Source of the DNA: Nitrospiraceae bacterium
Lineage (GTDB): Bacteria > Nitrospirota > Nitrospiria > Nitrospirales > UBA8639
Assembly: GCA_020632595.1 (NCBI GenBank)
Contig: JACKFF010000007.1
Span: forward strand, 1-64,000
Reading direction: 5' to 3'
DNA: 64,000 nt
The notes under the pieces were generated by a model that was not told the DNA's origin, made no database searches, and worked only from the letters and a program-made list of their open reading frames with translations. Shown here piece after piece: positions 1 to 6,653 of the stretch. The stretch's first letter is position 1; each line of letters begins with the position of its first letter. Both the position numbers and the translations under genes were made by a program.

Positions 1-464
1 GGCAGCCAAACGGCCTCGCCGTCTCGCCCGATCAGAAGACGCTCTACGTCGTTGAGGTTGGAATCTATAACACCAATATCCTGGAGAAGCCTCCGGTTGT
101 TGGCGGTCCACCAAGCGCGGTTCACGCGTATGATCTCCTGGACGACGGCTCTCTTCGCTATCGAAACATGGTGGTGACATTTCCCACTGGGACCTGGGGT
201 GACGGGATGACTGTGGATAGGGAGGGGAACATCTACGTGGGAGTCGGTGGCCCTCCTGGTAGCAATGGGGTTCACATCTATGCACCGAGTGGGCAACGAC
301 TCGCATTTCTGGCGACCGAGGAGACGGCAGTGAATCTCGATTTTGGGCGGGGTACCGACGCCAACCTTCTGTATGTGGTATGCGCCCGGTTTCCTTCTGG
401 TTCGGGTCCGTGGACTCCACCCTCCAGTAACGGCCTGTACCGCATCCGGCTTCGAATGGAGTAG
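1..464 (+). CDS. SMP-30/gluconolactonase-like protein, 3' part only
   Basis: The reading frame is open from the window edge (first full codon at base 3) to TAG at 462-464, so the 5' end lies outside. About 153 residues are visible. They show two blade motifs typical of the SMP-30/gluconolactonase/LRE beta-propeller family: PNGLAVSPD followed by LYVVE near the start, and WGDGMTVDREGNIYVG in the middle. The family hydrolyses sugar lactones or related esters with a divalent metal; the actual substrate cannot be read here. An RpiB-like isomerase follows 150 bp downstream on the same strand, which weakly suggests sugar or sugar-acid metabolism. Family assignment is fairly safe, enzymatic role is inference. 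Confidence 0.75.
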   Translation, partial: QPNGLAVSPDQKTLYVVEVGIYNTNILEKPPVVGGPPSAVHAYDLLDDGSLRYRNMVVTFPTGTWGDGMTVDREGNIYVGVGGPPGSNGVHIYAPSGQRLAFLATEETAVNLDFGRGTDANLLYVVCARFPSGSGPWTPPSSNGLYRIRLRME

Positions 465-614
465 ATTGCACGCAGAATTTTTGTGAGGTGTTGGGAGTCA
501 AGCTTAATTGTAGACTATAGTCTCACGTACATATGCCGGGGAGGGCGTTCACGCTCTGTCGTAGCATATGTAGGGTGAGGTGCCGATGGCGGAAACCGCA
601 AGGAGAGACTGGTC

Positions 615-1088
615 ATGAAAATTGGAGTCGGAGCAGACCCCTTTGGCCTGGAACTGAAAGAGGCCGTGAAACGACATGTCCTGACACTCGGTCATGTGTG
701 CGTGGATGTGGGCGGAACAAGGGATGAATCACGTTCCTATTATGATGTCGCTCATGAACTGGCCGGAAAAGTGGGTGCAGGTGAGTGTGATCGCGGGATC
801 CTGGTGTGCGGTACAGGGATGGGCATGGCGATCATTGCGAACAAGCATCCGAATGTCTATGCCGCGGTGTGCGAAGATCCTTCCACTGCAACCAAAGCCC
901 GATCCATCAACAATGCCAACGTACTCACCATGGGTGGCATGGTTACGGCATCTTACAAAGCCAAGGAGATCGTTGATGCGTTTCTGACAACTGAATTCAA
1001 GAGCGGGTGGGATGAGGAAATCCAAGCTTTTCTTGACCGTTCGATGGTCGATATCCAGCGCATTGAGTCCGAGGAATTCAAGGATTGA
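615..1088 (+). CDS. RpiB/LacAB-family sugar-phosphate isomerase
   Basis: Encodes 157 residues, normal length for the RpiB/LacA/LacB family of cofactor-free aldose-ketose phosphate isomerases. ATG at 615 follows an AAGGAGAG ribosome binding site at 600-607. The signature ILVCGTGMGMAI carries the family catalytic Cys (about residue 65), and the NNANVLTMGG block is present. However, the N-terminal Asp-His of classical RpiB is Asp-Pro here, the His of the HND/HNN motif is Ile, and the C-terminal GRH motif is absent. So the fold is RpiB-like, but ribose-5-phosphate isomerisation is not assured; another phosphosugar may be the substrate. It could share a transcript with the upstream SMP-30-like gene. 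Confidence 0.8.
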   Translation: MKIGVGADPFGLELKEAVKRHVLTLGHVCVDVGGTRDESRSYYDVAHELAGKVGAGECDRGILVCGTGMGMAIIANKHPNVYAAVCEDPSTATKARSINNANVLTMGGMVTASYKAKEIVDAFLTTEFKSGWDEEIQAFLDRSMVDIQRIESEEFKD

Positions 1089-1092
1089 ATTC
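1074..1092. repeat. 8-3-8 inverted repeat over the stop of the isomerase gene
   Basis: GAATTCAA at 1074-1081 pairs exactly with TTGAATTC at 1085-1092, with a 3-base loop. The repeat spans the TGA stop codon. It is AT-rich and has no following T-run, so it is a poor terminator; it may be chance or a weak transcript-end hairpin. Confidence 0.3.
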
Positions 1093-1738
1093 AGGTAAAG
1101 GGAACAGGACGCGTAAAAATGCTTTTTCCAAAAAATCGCTTCGATGCGGACGAAATTCTGTATGACGTACGTCTACAGGTGTCCCGCACACGAAGGTTAG
1201 ATCTCGTTCGCAAGGTCCGTCATCTTCCTGGATTGGTTTGATGGACTGGTTTTGGCCTGAGCGATCCGACTGCATGTTGAGCATCGGGTGTTAGTCTACG
1301 GACGAAAAACCGTCGCTAGCGAGATTTTGACCGAATTTCCCATGAACCTATAGTTGAAGATACTGCTTTCTGTAAAGAATGTTCTGACCTCTTGGATTCC
1401 CCGTCCTCTTTGCAGACCCACAACTTGACAATTTTTGTCGGTTGACAAAGAATTCGTCTGGTTTTAATTCAGGCCAGTGGGTAGGCTATGAGCCTATTTA
1501 AGGATTTTATATCATCCGATCCGCATAAGGATGCCGTGATAAATGGCCACATGTACAATAACAGACTGAAATTGCAAAAGTTAAAGTATCTTTTCAGATG
1601 AATCGGTGGCGCAAAGCATACAGGAAATCGAATGCCTGTAGCTAATGCGGATCTGCCTAATCCTTGTTTGGTAGCGAAAAAGGGCGGTTCAAGACTGGCG
1701 AATAAACGTATGTTGTTAGGTGCAAACCGGAGGATTTC
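1089..1738. other. 650 bp intergenic stretch
   Basis: No convincing gene on either strand. The only notable feature is a promoter-like segment near 1425-1453 (separate entry). A minus-strand frame of 131 codons crosses from here into the peptide gene at 1739, but has no recognisable domain and was not accepted. Confidence 0.5.
1425..1453 (+). promoter_or_regulatory. Candidate sigma-70 type promoter
   Basis: TTGACA at 1425-1430 is followed after 17 bp by AAGAAT at 1448-1453 (4 of 6 matches to the -10 consensus). A second TTGACA lies at 1442-1447. It points toward the peptide/ATP-grasp genes, but starts about 285 bp upstream of them, so the link is uncertain. Confidence 0.35.
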
Positions 1739-1948
1739 ATGGATAGTCAACATCCTTTGATTCAGCGTGCTCAAAAATATCAGTGCAAAAAAATCGACTT
1801 GTCGCCGGCTGGGTGCTTCTACGATGACTCCGTTGGAGCTTGGTGTGTCATCGAAACGGGTCAACTATGGGTGGACACCCCAGGACATAAGGGTCCCCGT
1901 ACCAAAAAAAACGATATAGAAACTGGCGAGGATCAAAAAGGTGAGTGA
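1739..1948 (+). CDS. Small peptide, possible ATP-grasp substrate (graspetide-like precursor)
   Basis: Encodes 69 residues. ATG 1739 has a strong CGGAGG site about 6 bp upstream, which favours a real gene. The protein has no signal peptide. It contains three Cys at residues 16, 26 and 36, evenly spaced by ten, an aromatic GQLW block (41-44), and a hydrophilic C-terminal tail from about residue 51 with alternating Thr, Lys, Asp and Glu (TKKNDIETGEDQKGE). Such Thr/Lys plus Asp/Glu tails are the kind of core on which MvdC/MvdD-type ATP-grasp ligases form ester or amide side-chain links. The ligase gene begins 7 bp after the stop. No known leader motif such as the microviridin PFFARFL is present, so the precursor role is inference from position and composition. 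Confidence 0.6.
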   Translation: MDSQHPLIQRAQKYQCKKIDLSPAGCFYDDSVGAWCVIETGQLWVDTPGHKGPRTKKNDIETGEDQKGE

Positions 1949-1954
1949 AGAGCC

Positions 1955-2941
1955 GTGAGAGGAGGATTCGAAGATTACCATCCCCAGGTCTTACTTCTCG
2001 CGAGTCGGTACGATCTGACCTGCGATTACGTCGTAAGCCAGCTTAAGAGAAAGTCAATTCTGTACCTCCGCCTTAACACCGAGGATTTAAGTAACTCCGA
2101 TGTAGAATTGGACCCCATTCAGCGGCGGCTCGTAGTTGAGCGTGGGGATAAAAGGTATTGCATAACTCCGCAGTGTCTCAGATCGGTGTTTTTTAGGCGT
2201 CCCGTCTTCCTCCGTGAATATGGAGAAAATCAATGTACAACGGAAGATAGGTTTTCAAATCTTCAATGGGCGGCGTTTGTTCGAAACTTAATGTTTTTTA
2301 GCGAAGCTCTCTGGGTCAATGATCTAACCGCCACATACAAAGCAGAGCACAAAGCAGTCCAGCTCTCGGTTGCATCTCGACTTGGCTTTGCTGTGCCACA
2401 AACCCGAGTGACAAACTCGCCACACCCCTACATGCTGGGCGAGAAGTCCCACTGTGTGGCGATCAAAGGACTCGACACTGTCCTATTACGAGCTGACGGC
2501 TATGAAATTTTCGGTTTCACTACTTTTGAATTCTCCGACCAATTGGAATCTGATGCATGGAGATCGGCTCCGGCAATAATCCAAGCTGCGTTGACAAACA
2601 AGCTGGACATTCGAGTAACTGTGGTCGGAGAAAGAGTATTTGCTGCTGCCATTACTGTGGGCGGAAATCCAGTTTCCGATGATTGGCGAATGCATAAGAG
2701 CGACGCGCAGTTTAGCGCATTTGAATTACCACCAGAGACTGTTGAGCGTTGCCGCGCGCTCGTCAGGGCATTGGGGTTGATTTTTGGAGCCATTGATCTT
2801 GCGTTATGCGACGGCGAATACTATTTCTTAGAGATCAATCCCACAGGGGAATGGGCTTGGCTTGTTGATTCGGCAAGGCTTCCAATAGATGAGGCAATTG
2901 CGGACTGCCTTTCGCAGGAGGTGTCTTTGGATGTGTTCTGA
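1955..2941 (+). CDS. ATP-grasp ligase, MvdC/MvdD-like (peptide macrocyclase type)
   Basis: Encodes 328 residues with the layout of ATP-grasp ribosomal-peptide maturases: an N-terminal Rossmann-like part (QVLLLASRYDLTCDYV), a middle region with FRRP and WVNDLTATYKAEHKAVQLSVA, a nucleotide-binding segment, and a C-terminal metal/ATP motif FLEINPTGEWAWL at about 291-303 followed by LPIDEAIAD. The last pattern is characteristic of the MvdC/MvdD group, which uses ATP to join Thr/Ser/Lys to Asp/Glu side chains in a precursor. Start is GTG 1955; an AGGAGG lies just inside the frame, so the exact start is uncertain. The peptide gene ends 6 bp upstream and the next gene overlaps its 3' end by 11 bp, indicating one transcript. 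Confidence 0.8.
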   Translation: MRGGFEDYHPQVLLLASRYDLTCDYVVSQLKRKSILYLRLNTEDLSNSDVELDPIQRRLVVERGDKRYCITPQCLRSVFFRRPVFLREYGENQCTTEDRFSNLQWAAFVRNLMFFSEALWVNDLTATYKAEHKAVQLSVASRLGFAVPQTRVTNSPHPYMLGEKSHCVAIKGLDTVLLRADGYEIFGFTTFEFSDQLESDAWRSAPAIIQAALTNKLDIRVTVVGERVFAAAITVGGNPVSDDWRMHKSDAQFSAFELPPETVERCRALVRALGLIFGAIDLALCDGEYYFLEINPTGEWAWLVDSARLPIDEAIADCLSQEVSLDVF

Positions 2942-3578
2942 AATTCTAAGAAGGATAGATTCCGCATTGTTTGGTTCATGTCTTACTTTGCAAAAGGCTA
3001 ATAAGCTAGTTCAAAAGAAAATTGAAGAGTGCGAAATAGATCAATTTGAAAATGACGAGCGACTCAACCTCTCTAAGCAGGATCTTGATGTCATGTTGAC
3101 CCTTTCTATTCAGCGACTCGAGCGAGTCGAGAACAAGGCAATGGGAACGCTCCTGGGAATTGCAGTAGCGATTGCGGTATTTGGGGCAACATCTGGGCTT
3201 CTTGGGGATGATGGGCTTTTCGTAGGACACGGGTTAATTTTTAAAGATGTTGCGGCCGTAGGCCTCGTTTTGGCAATGCTGTACTTATTTGGGAGTGGAA
3301 TCCTGTCATTGGGTTCATACAAGATTGGCCAAATCTATTACCCTATGCTGTCTGACCGAGCACCAGTCGTGTCCCCAAGCATGGAAGCGAAAGTGATCGT
3401 ATATTCGATTGAGCAGAATCAGCGTGTCGCGATGTTGCGCTCTAATAGTTTATCAGCCTCGTTTGCGTGCCTCAGAAATGGGTTGCTAGTTGTTTTGATG
3501 CTGGGAATGTTTATGGTTTTTGTTGCGGGATTTGCCGTTGAGCAGAGCGGTTGTCCAACAACAGTTTCAACTAGATGA
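2931..3578 (+). CDS. Three-TM membrane protein of the ATP-grasp cluster
   Basis: Encodes 215 residues. ATG 2931 lies about 9 bp after a GCAGGAGG site and overlaps the ligase gene by 11 bp, so translation is probably coupled. A cytoplasmic, charged N-terminus of about 68 residues precedes TM1 (about 70-92), TM2 (about 103-125) and, after a loop of about 55 residues, TM3 (about 183-205). Just before TM3 there is an N-x-R-V...RSNSLSASF..LRNG pattern resembling small membrane proteins seen beside signalling or conflict genes, but I cannot name a family. It could export or anchor the modified peptide, give immunity, or be a membrane effector. Function unknown. Confidence 0.65.
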   Translation: MCSEILRRIDSALFGSCLTLQKANKLVQKKIEECEIDQFENDERLNLSKQDLDVMLTLSIQRLERVENKAMGTLLGIAVAIAVFGATSGLLGDDGLFVGHGLIFKDVAAVGLVLAMLYLFGSGILSLGSYKIGQIYYPMLSDRAPVVSPSMEAKVIVYSIEQNQRVAMLRSNSLSASFACLRNGLLVVLMLGMFMVFVAGFAVEQSGCPTTVSTR

Positions 3579-3914
3579 AGGGAAAGGGAGCAGATTTCTT
3601 TTCTGCCAATGGTCTTGGACATCCGCAATGTTGCACCTTGGACTCTAGGCCGAGCATATCCAGGATGACGCGGCTGACATTATGGTGACTCGAATTGGTG
3701 TTGCGGATTCACACGGTGTGCAGGGTGGTTGTAGCTTCTCTTCTTATAGAAAATCATAGCACGGTGGTTTCTCCAATTGAGCAAATGCGAGACATGACTG
3801 GAAATTTGTCTACGAGGAATATGAGGCAAGGGGCTGTCCGGTAGGCGGAACCTGGCGTAGGGGTGAAAAATAATCGATCCTCCTTTTTGCCTTTAGTTAT
3901 TCGGAGGTAACTTG
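3579..3914. other. 336 bp gap between membrane-protein genes
   Basis: No gene seen. A short dyad CACAC-G-GTGTG lies near 3711-3721. The downstream gene starts after a CGGAGG site at 3902-3907. Promoter elements are not obvious. Confidence 0.4.
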
Positions 3915-4595
3915 ATGAATGCCATTGAATTATTGGTACCCGTGATGGTCATGGCTGGAATATTGGGTGGGTTAATTAATTTTTTTATAGCTGATCCAAC
4001 GAACGAGGTCCCGCTTGCTTGGTGGAAGCATGTAATTATTGGCATTGGCGCGGCGTTCACGGTGCCAGTATTTCTCAATATGATCTCCAGTACCCTAATT
4101 GGCGAAATTGCTGGTCAACTTTCCGACGCAAAGATTCTGTCAAAGCTTTTAGTTTTTACAGGATTCTGCCTACTTGCTGCGATATCGTCGCGTAATTTTC
4201 TCCGCTCACTATCCGAGCGGGTATTGCAGGAGGTGAAAGCTGCGAAAAAACAAGCAGAAGAGGCTCGGGAAGAAGCTTCCGATGCACAAGCCGCTGTGGC
4301 TCCATTCATTGAAGAAGATATCGAACCGGTAGAGAATATGTCCGATCACGCTTCGGCAAATCTTTCTGAGTCCGATATTACCGAAGATGAACTTAAGATT
4401 CTCAAGGCAATGACTATGAGTCGTTTTTCGATACGTTCACTTACCGGTCTTGCAAAAGATGCAGGCATTCCTAAGGAGATTGTGAATGCAACCCTCGGTA
4501 CACTTTTGCAGAGAGGGTTTGTTTCTGAAACTAAAAACAAACAGGGCCAACCACGTTGGTATGCAACACCGCTTGGTCGTTCTAAGACGAATTAA
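3915..4595 (+). CDS. YEATS-associated-type 3-TM protein with C-terminal winged helix
   Basis: Encodes 226 residues. ATG 3915 is chosen over TTG 3912 because CGGAGG sits 7 bp before it. Three TM helices lie at about 4-25, 37-58 and 78-96; the first two carry MAGILGGLINFF and WWKHVIIGIGAAF...PVFLNMISS, which match my memory of the YEATS-Like-Associating Three-TM (YLATT) membrane domain described in predicted nucleotide-signal and conflict systems. A helical, Ala/Glu-rich coiled coil follows (about 98-130), then a winged-helix domain (about 155-226, ITEDELKILKAM ... GLAKDAGIPKE ... RGFVSETKNKQGQPRWYAT). No YEATS protein is nearby. The gene lies 336 bp after the ATP-grasp cluster and may be independent of it. 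Confidence 0.7.
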   Translation: MNAIELLVPVMVMAGILGGLINFFIADPTNEVPLAWWKHVIIGIGAAFTVPVFLNMISSTLIGEIAGQLSDAKILSKLLVFTGFCLLAAISSRNFLRSLSERVLQEVKAAKKQAEEAREEASDAQAAVAPFIEEDIEPVENMSDHASANLSESDITEDELKILKAMTMSRFSIRSLTGLAKDAGIPKEIVNATLGTLLQRGFVSETKNKQGQPRWYATPLGRSKTN

Positions 4596-4670
4596 AAATC
4601 ACTCGATTATTCACTTGTTCGGCTAGGTGTCTTTGGTAAAAAGGTGCGAGGAATCGTTTATTAACTCTTC

Positions 4671-4919
4671 ATGCGGGTTTGGAAAGAAAGACTTTTGCCG
4701 CGTCGTTCACGGCTGGCCCCTCGAGCCTGGCTTTCCATATGGTCAACGGTAATGTGGGTGCTCTTACTGTTTGATCAGTCTCACGACTATGCCGGGTTTG
4801 AAGGGGTTTTGACGGAAGTCTCCGGTTGGACTGGGATACATTTCCCCGCCTATTGTCTAATGCCGACACACCGGCATCTTATCTGGTCTCGCCGAGAAAG
4901 CTCATCCCAAGACTCCTGA
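4671..4919 (+). pseudogene. REP-associated tyrosine transposase (RAYT) fragment
   Basis: A remnant of a Y1 transposase of the TnpA-REP type. From about 4704 the frame reads PRRSRLAPRAW..., a degenerate form of the family start (PRRxRLAPGG), then LFDQSHDYAGFEGVLTEV and YCLMPTHRHLIW, where H-R-H keeps the HUH metal-binding pair. The frame ends at 4917-4919 directly after this motif, so the catalytic Tyr and the C-terminal half are missing. No REP palindromes were recognised around it. Clearly non-functional. Confidence 0.7.
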
Positions 4920-5256
4920 CAATTCCCTTTTCCTTTTTCCAGTCCCATATCTTGAAATGTTTCGCCAATTGACGGAGAATCCGCTTTCGATTACTCCAGA
5001 GTCCAAGATAGGAGCCAACCCGAACACGTGATAGGCGATAATTCCAAAAACGCCTGCCTTTGAAAGACCAGAGATTGGGCACAAAAAGAAATGGCAACGT
5101 CTTATCCAGAAATAGAAAGCCTGTGTATACTTTTTTCACACAAACCGTCTAATAATAGTTAGGTGCTCGTGAAACAGCGAGCATCATTTTAATGATGCGT
5201 AGTTACATGAACCGCATATTACCGATTTACAACGTCAGCCCAAATGGAGACTCACC
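4920..5256. other. Gap after the RAYT relic
   Basis: No accepted gene. A minus-strand frame of 86 codons (4879-5139) is aromatic- and Arg/Lys-rich but shows no domain. The last 75 bp hold a perfect palindrome (separate entry) and the leader of the dehydrogenase gene. Confidence 0.4.
5181..5198. promoter_or_regulatory. Palindrome upstream of the dehydrogenase gene, possible operator
   Basis: GCATCATT (5181-5188) and AATGATGC (5191-5198) are exact inverted copies around TT. Just upstream GCTCG and CGAGC (5-bp arms) form a second, partly overlapping dyad. Located about 60 bp before ATG 5257, where a repressor site or a leader hairpin would be expected. Confidence 0.4.
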
Positions 5257-6270
5257 ATGAAAGCCGTTGCTTACAAAACACCTGGTCCGATTGAGCGTGA
5301 AGATGCCCTCCAGGATATCACCCTTGATAAACCCAAAGCCGAAGGCCGAGATCTGCTTGTCAAAATCGTTGCCGTCTCGGTTAACCCGGTGGACACCAAG
5401 TTGCGTCTCGGTGCTGCGCCCGAAGGAAGCGATTGGCGGGTCCTTGGATTTGATGCCTCCGGCGTTGTCGAGGCTGTCGGGCCTGAGGTGCGGAATTTTA
5501 AACCGGGCGATGCGGTTTTTTATGCCGGTTCCATCGCGCGACCCGGCACCAACAGCGAATATCACCTTGTCGATGAGTGTATCGTGGGCCGCAAACCCGC
5601 CAGCCTGAGCGATGCAGAGGCGGCAGCACTTCCGCTCACGGCGATTACCGCCTGGGAAATGCTGTTTGACCGGCTCGATGTCAAACGCCCGACTCCGCAG
5701 GGGGGAAATATCATTTTGGTTATTGGTGGGGCGGGTGGGGTCGGCTCGATCACCATCCAGCTTCTGCGGGCGCTGACCGATCTCACGGTGATTGCCACCG
5801 CCTCGCGTCCTGAAACGCAGGATTGGGTGCGGAAATGCGGCGCCCATCACGTGCTCGACCACCGTCAGCCTTTGGCACCCCAGGTTAAGGCACTGGGTCT
5901 TGGCGCTCCCGGTTTTGTGTTCTCAACGACTCAGACCGGTCAGCACATGGCTGATATCGTCGAACTGATTGCGCCGCAGGGCCGTTTTGGCCTGATCGAT
6001 GACCCCGAAGTGGTCAACGCGAAGCCGTTCAAGCGCAAAGCCGTGTCACTCCATTGGGAAATGATGTTCACGCGTTCGCTCTTTGGCACACCGGATATGG
6101 CGGAACAGGGCAAGCTGTTGAACGAAGTGGCGGCGCTGGTCGATGCGGGACGCATCCGTTCCACCGTGACCGAAGTCGCGGGCAAGATCGATGCGGCGAC
6201 GCTTCGCAATGTGCATGCCCAGCTTGAAAGCGGCTTGGCGCGGGGCAAGATTGTGCTTGAAGGTTTCTGA
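5257..6270 (+). CDS. NAD(P)H-dependent medium-chain dehydrogenase (quinone oxidoreductase/zinc-type ADH-like)
   Basis: Encodes 337 residues, the usual size for medium-chain dehydrogenase/reductases. N-terminal GroES-like domain: VSVNPVDTKLR and GFDASGVVEAVG; Rossmann domain with LVIGGAGGVGSITIQLLRAL (about 158-177), the NADPH-binding loop. The classical catalytic-zinc ligands (GHE motif) and the structural four-Cys lobe are missing, so it belongs to the zinc-free quinone-reductase-like branch despite frequent naming as zinc-type ADH. Likely reduces quinones or activated carbonyl compounds in the cytosol. GGAG precedes ATG 5257. The gene looks more GC-rich than its surroundings and sits beside a transposase relic, which hints at acquisition by transfer. 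Confidence 0.85.
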   Translation: MKAVAYKTPGPIEREDALQDITLDKPKAEGRDLLVKIVAVSVNPVDTKLRLGAAPEGSDWRVLGFDASGVVEAVGPEVRNFKPGDAVFYAGSIARPGTNSEYHLVDECIVGRKPASLSDAEAAALPLTAITAWEMLFDRLDVKRPTPQGGNIILVIGGAGGVGSITIQLLRALTDLTVIATASRPETQDWVRKCGAHHVLDHRQPLAPQVKALGLGAPGFVFSTTQTGQHMADIVELIAPQGRFGLIDDPEVVNAKPFKRKAVSLHWEMMFTRSLFGTPDMAEQGKLLNEVAALVDAGRIRSTVTEVAGKIDAATLRNVHAQLESGLARGKIVLEGF

Positions 6271-6653
6271 TGAGGTGTGGAACAGAGCCGAATCGTCTCC
6301 TTGGAGTGCCGACATGCCGGACAATCTGAACGCGAATAACCAGCATGCCATGGCCTTCTACCGCACTGCCTACTCATCCTCAAGTCTGATCACGAGCGAC
6401 TTCCGCTTTTTTGAAATATGCCTGCTGAATATACCAGTCGAAAAAATTGATGGAAGCTCACGGCCGGTTTGTGATACATGTCACCGCAGTTTGTCTGGTA
6501 GTGATGGACTGTCACTTTATCCTCTGACTCCGTCGGATCAGAGAGCCATCAGATGAGAATGGGAACATACAGACGGACTCCTGTCTCAACCCTTCGGGGG
6601 GATTTGGTCCCTCGAAGTGAATCAACTTTCCGAGGGACCGAGGGAATGAGACG
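6271..6653. other. Gap between convergent genes
   Basis: No gene seen on either strand. The side next to phoX contains a strong hairpin at 6606-6639 (separate entry). Confidence 0.4.
6606..6639. terminator. Hairpin downstream of phoX
   Basis: GGTCCCTCG at 6606-6614 pairs with CGAGGGACC at 6631-6639; inside the loop AAGT and ACTT extend the stem with a small bulge. It lies 15 bp beyond the phoX stop on the minus strand and faces the convergent dehydrogenase gene. There is no T-run on either side, so it may be a bidirectional mRNA end-protecting hairpin rather than a classic terminator. Confidence 0.5.

Noticed and set aside
1469..1864. 131-codon minus-strand frame over the peptide gene
   Set aside because: No domain or good ribosome site; the plus-strand peptide gene has a strong ribosome site and operon context.
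4879..5139. 86-codon minus-strand frame after the RAYT relic
   Set aside because: No recognisable domain and no ribosome site; likely chance in AT-rich DNA.
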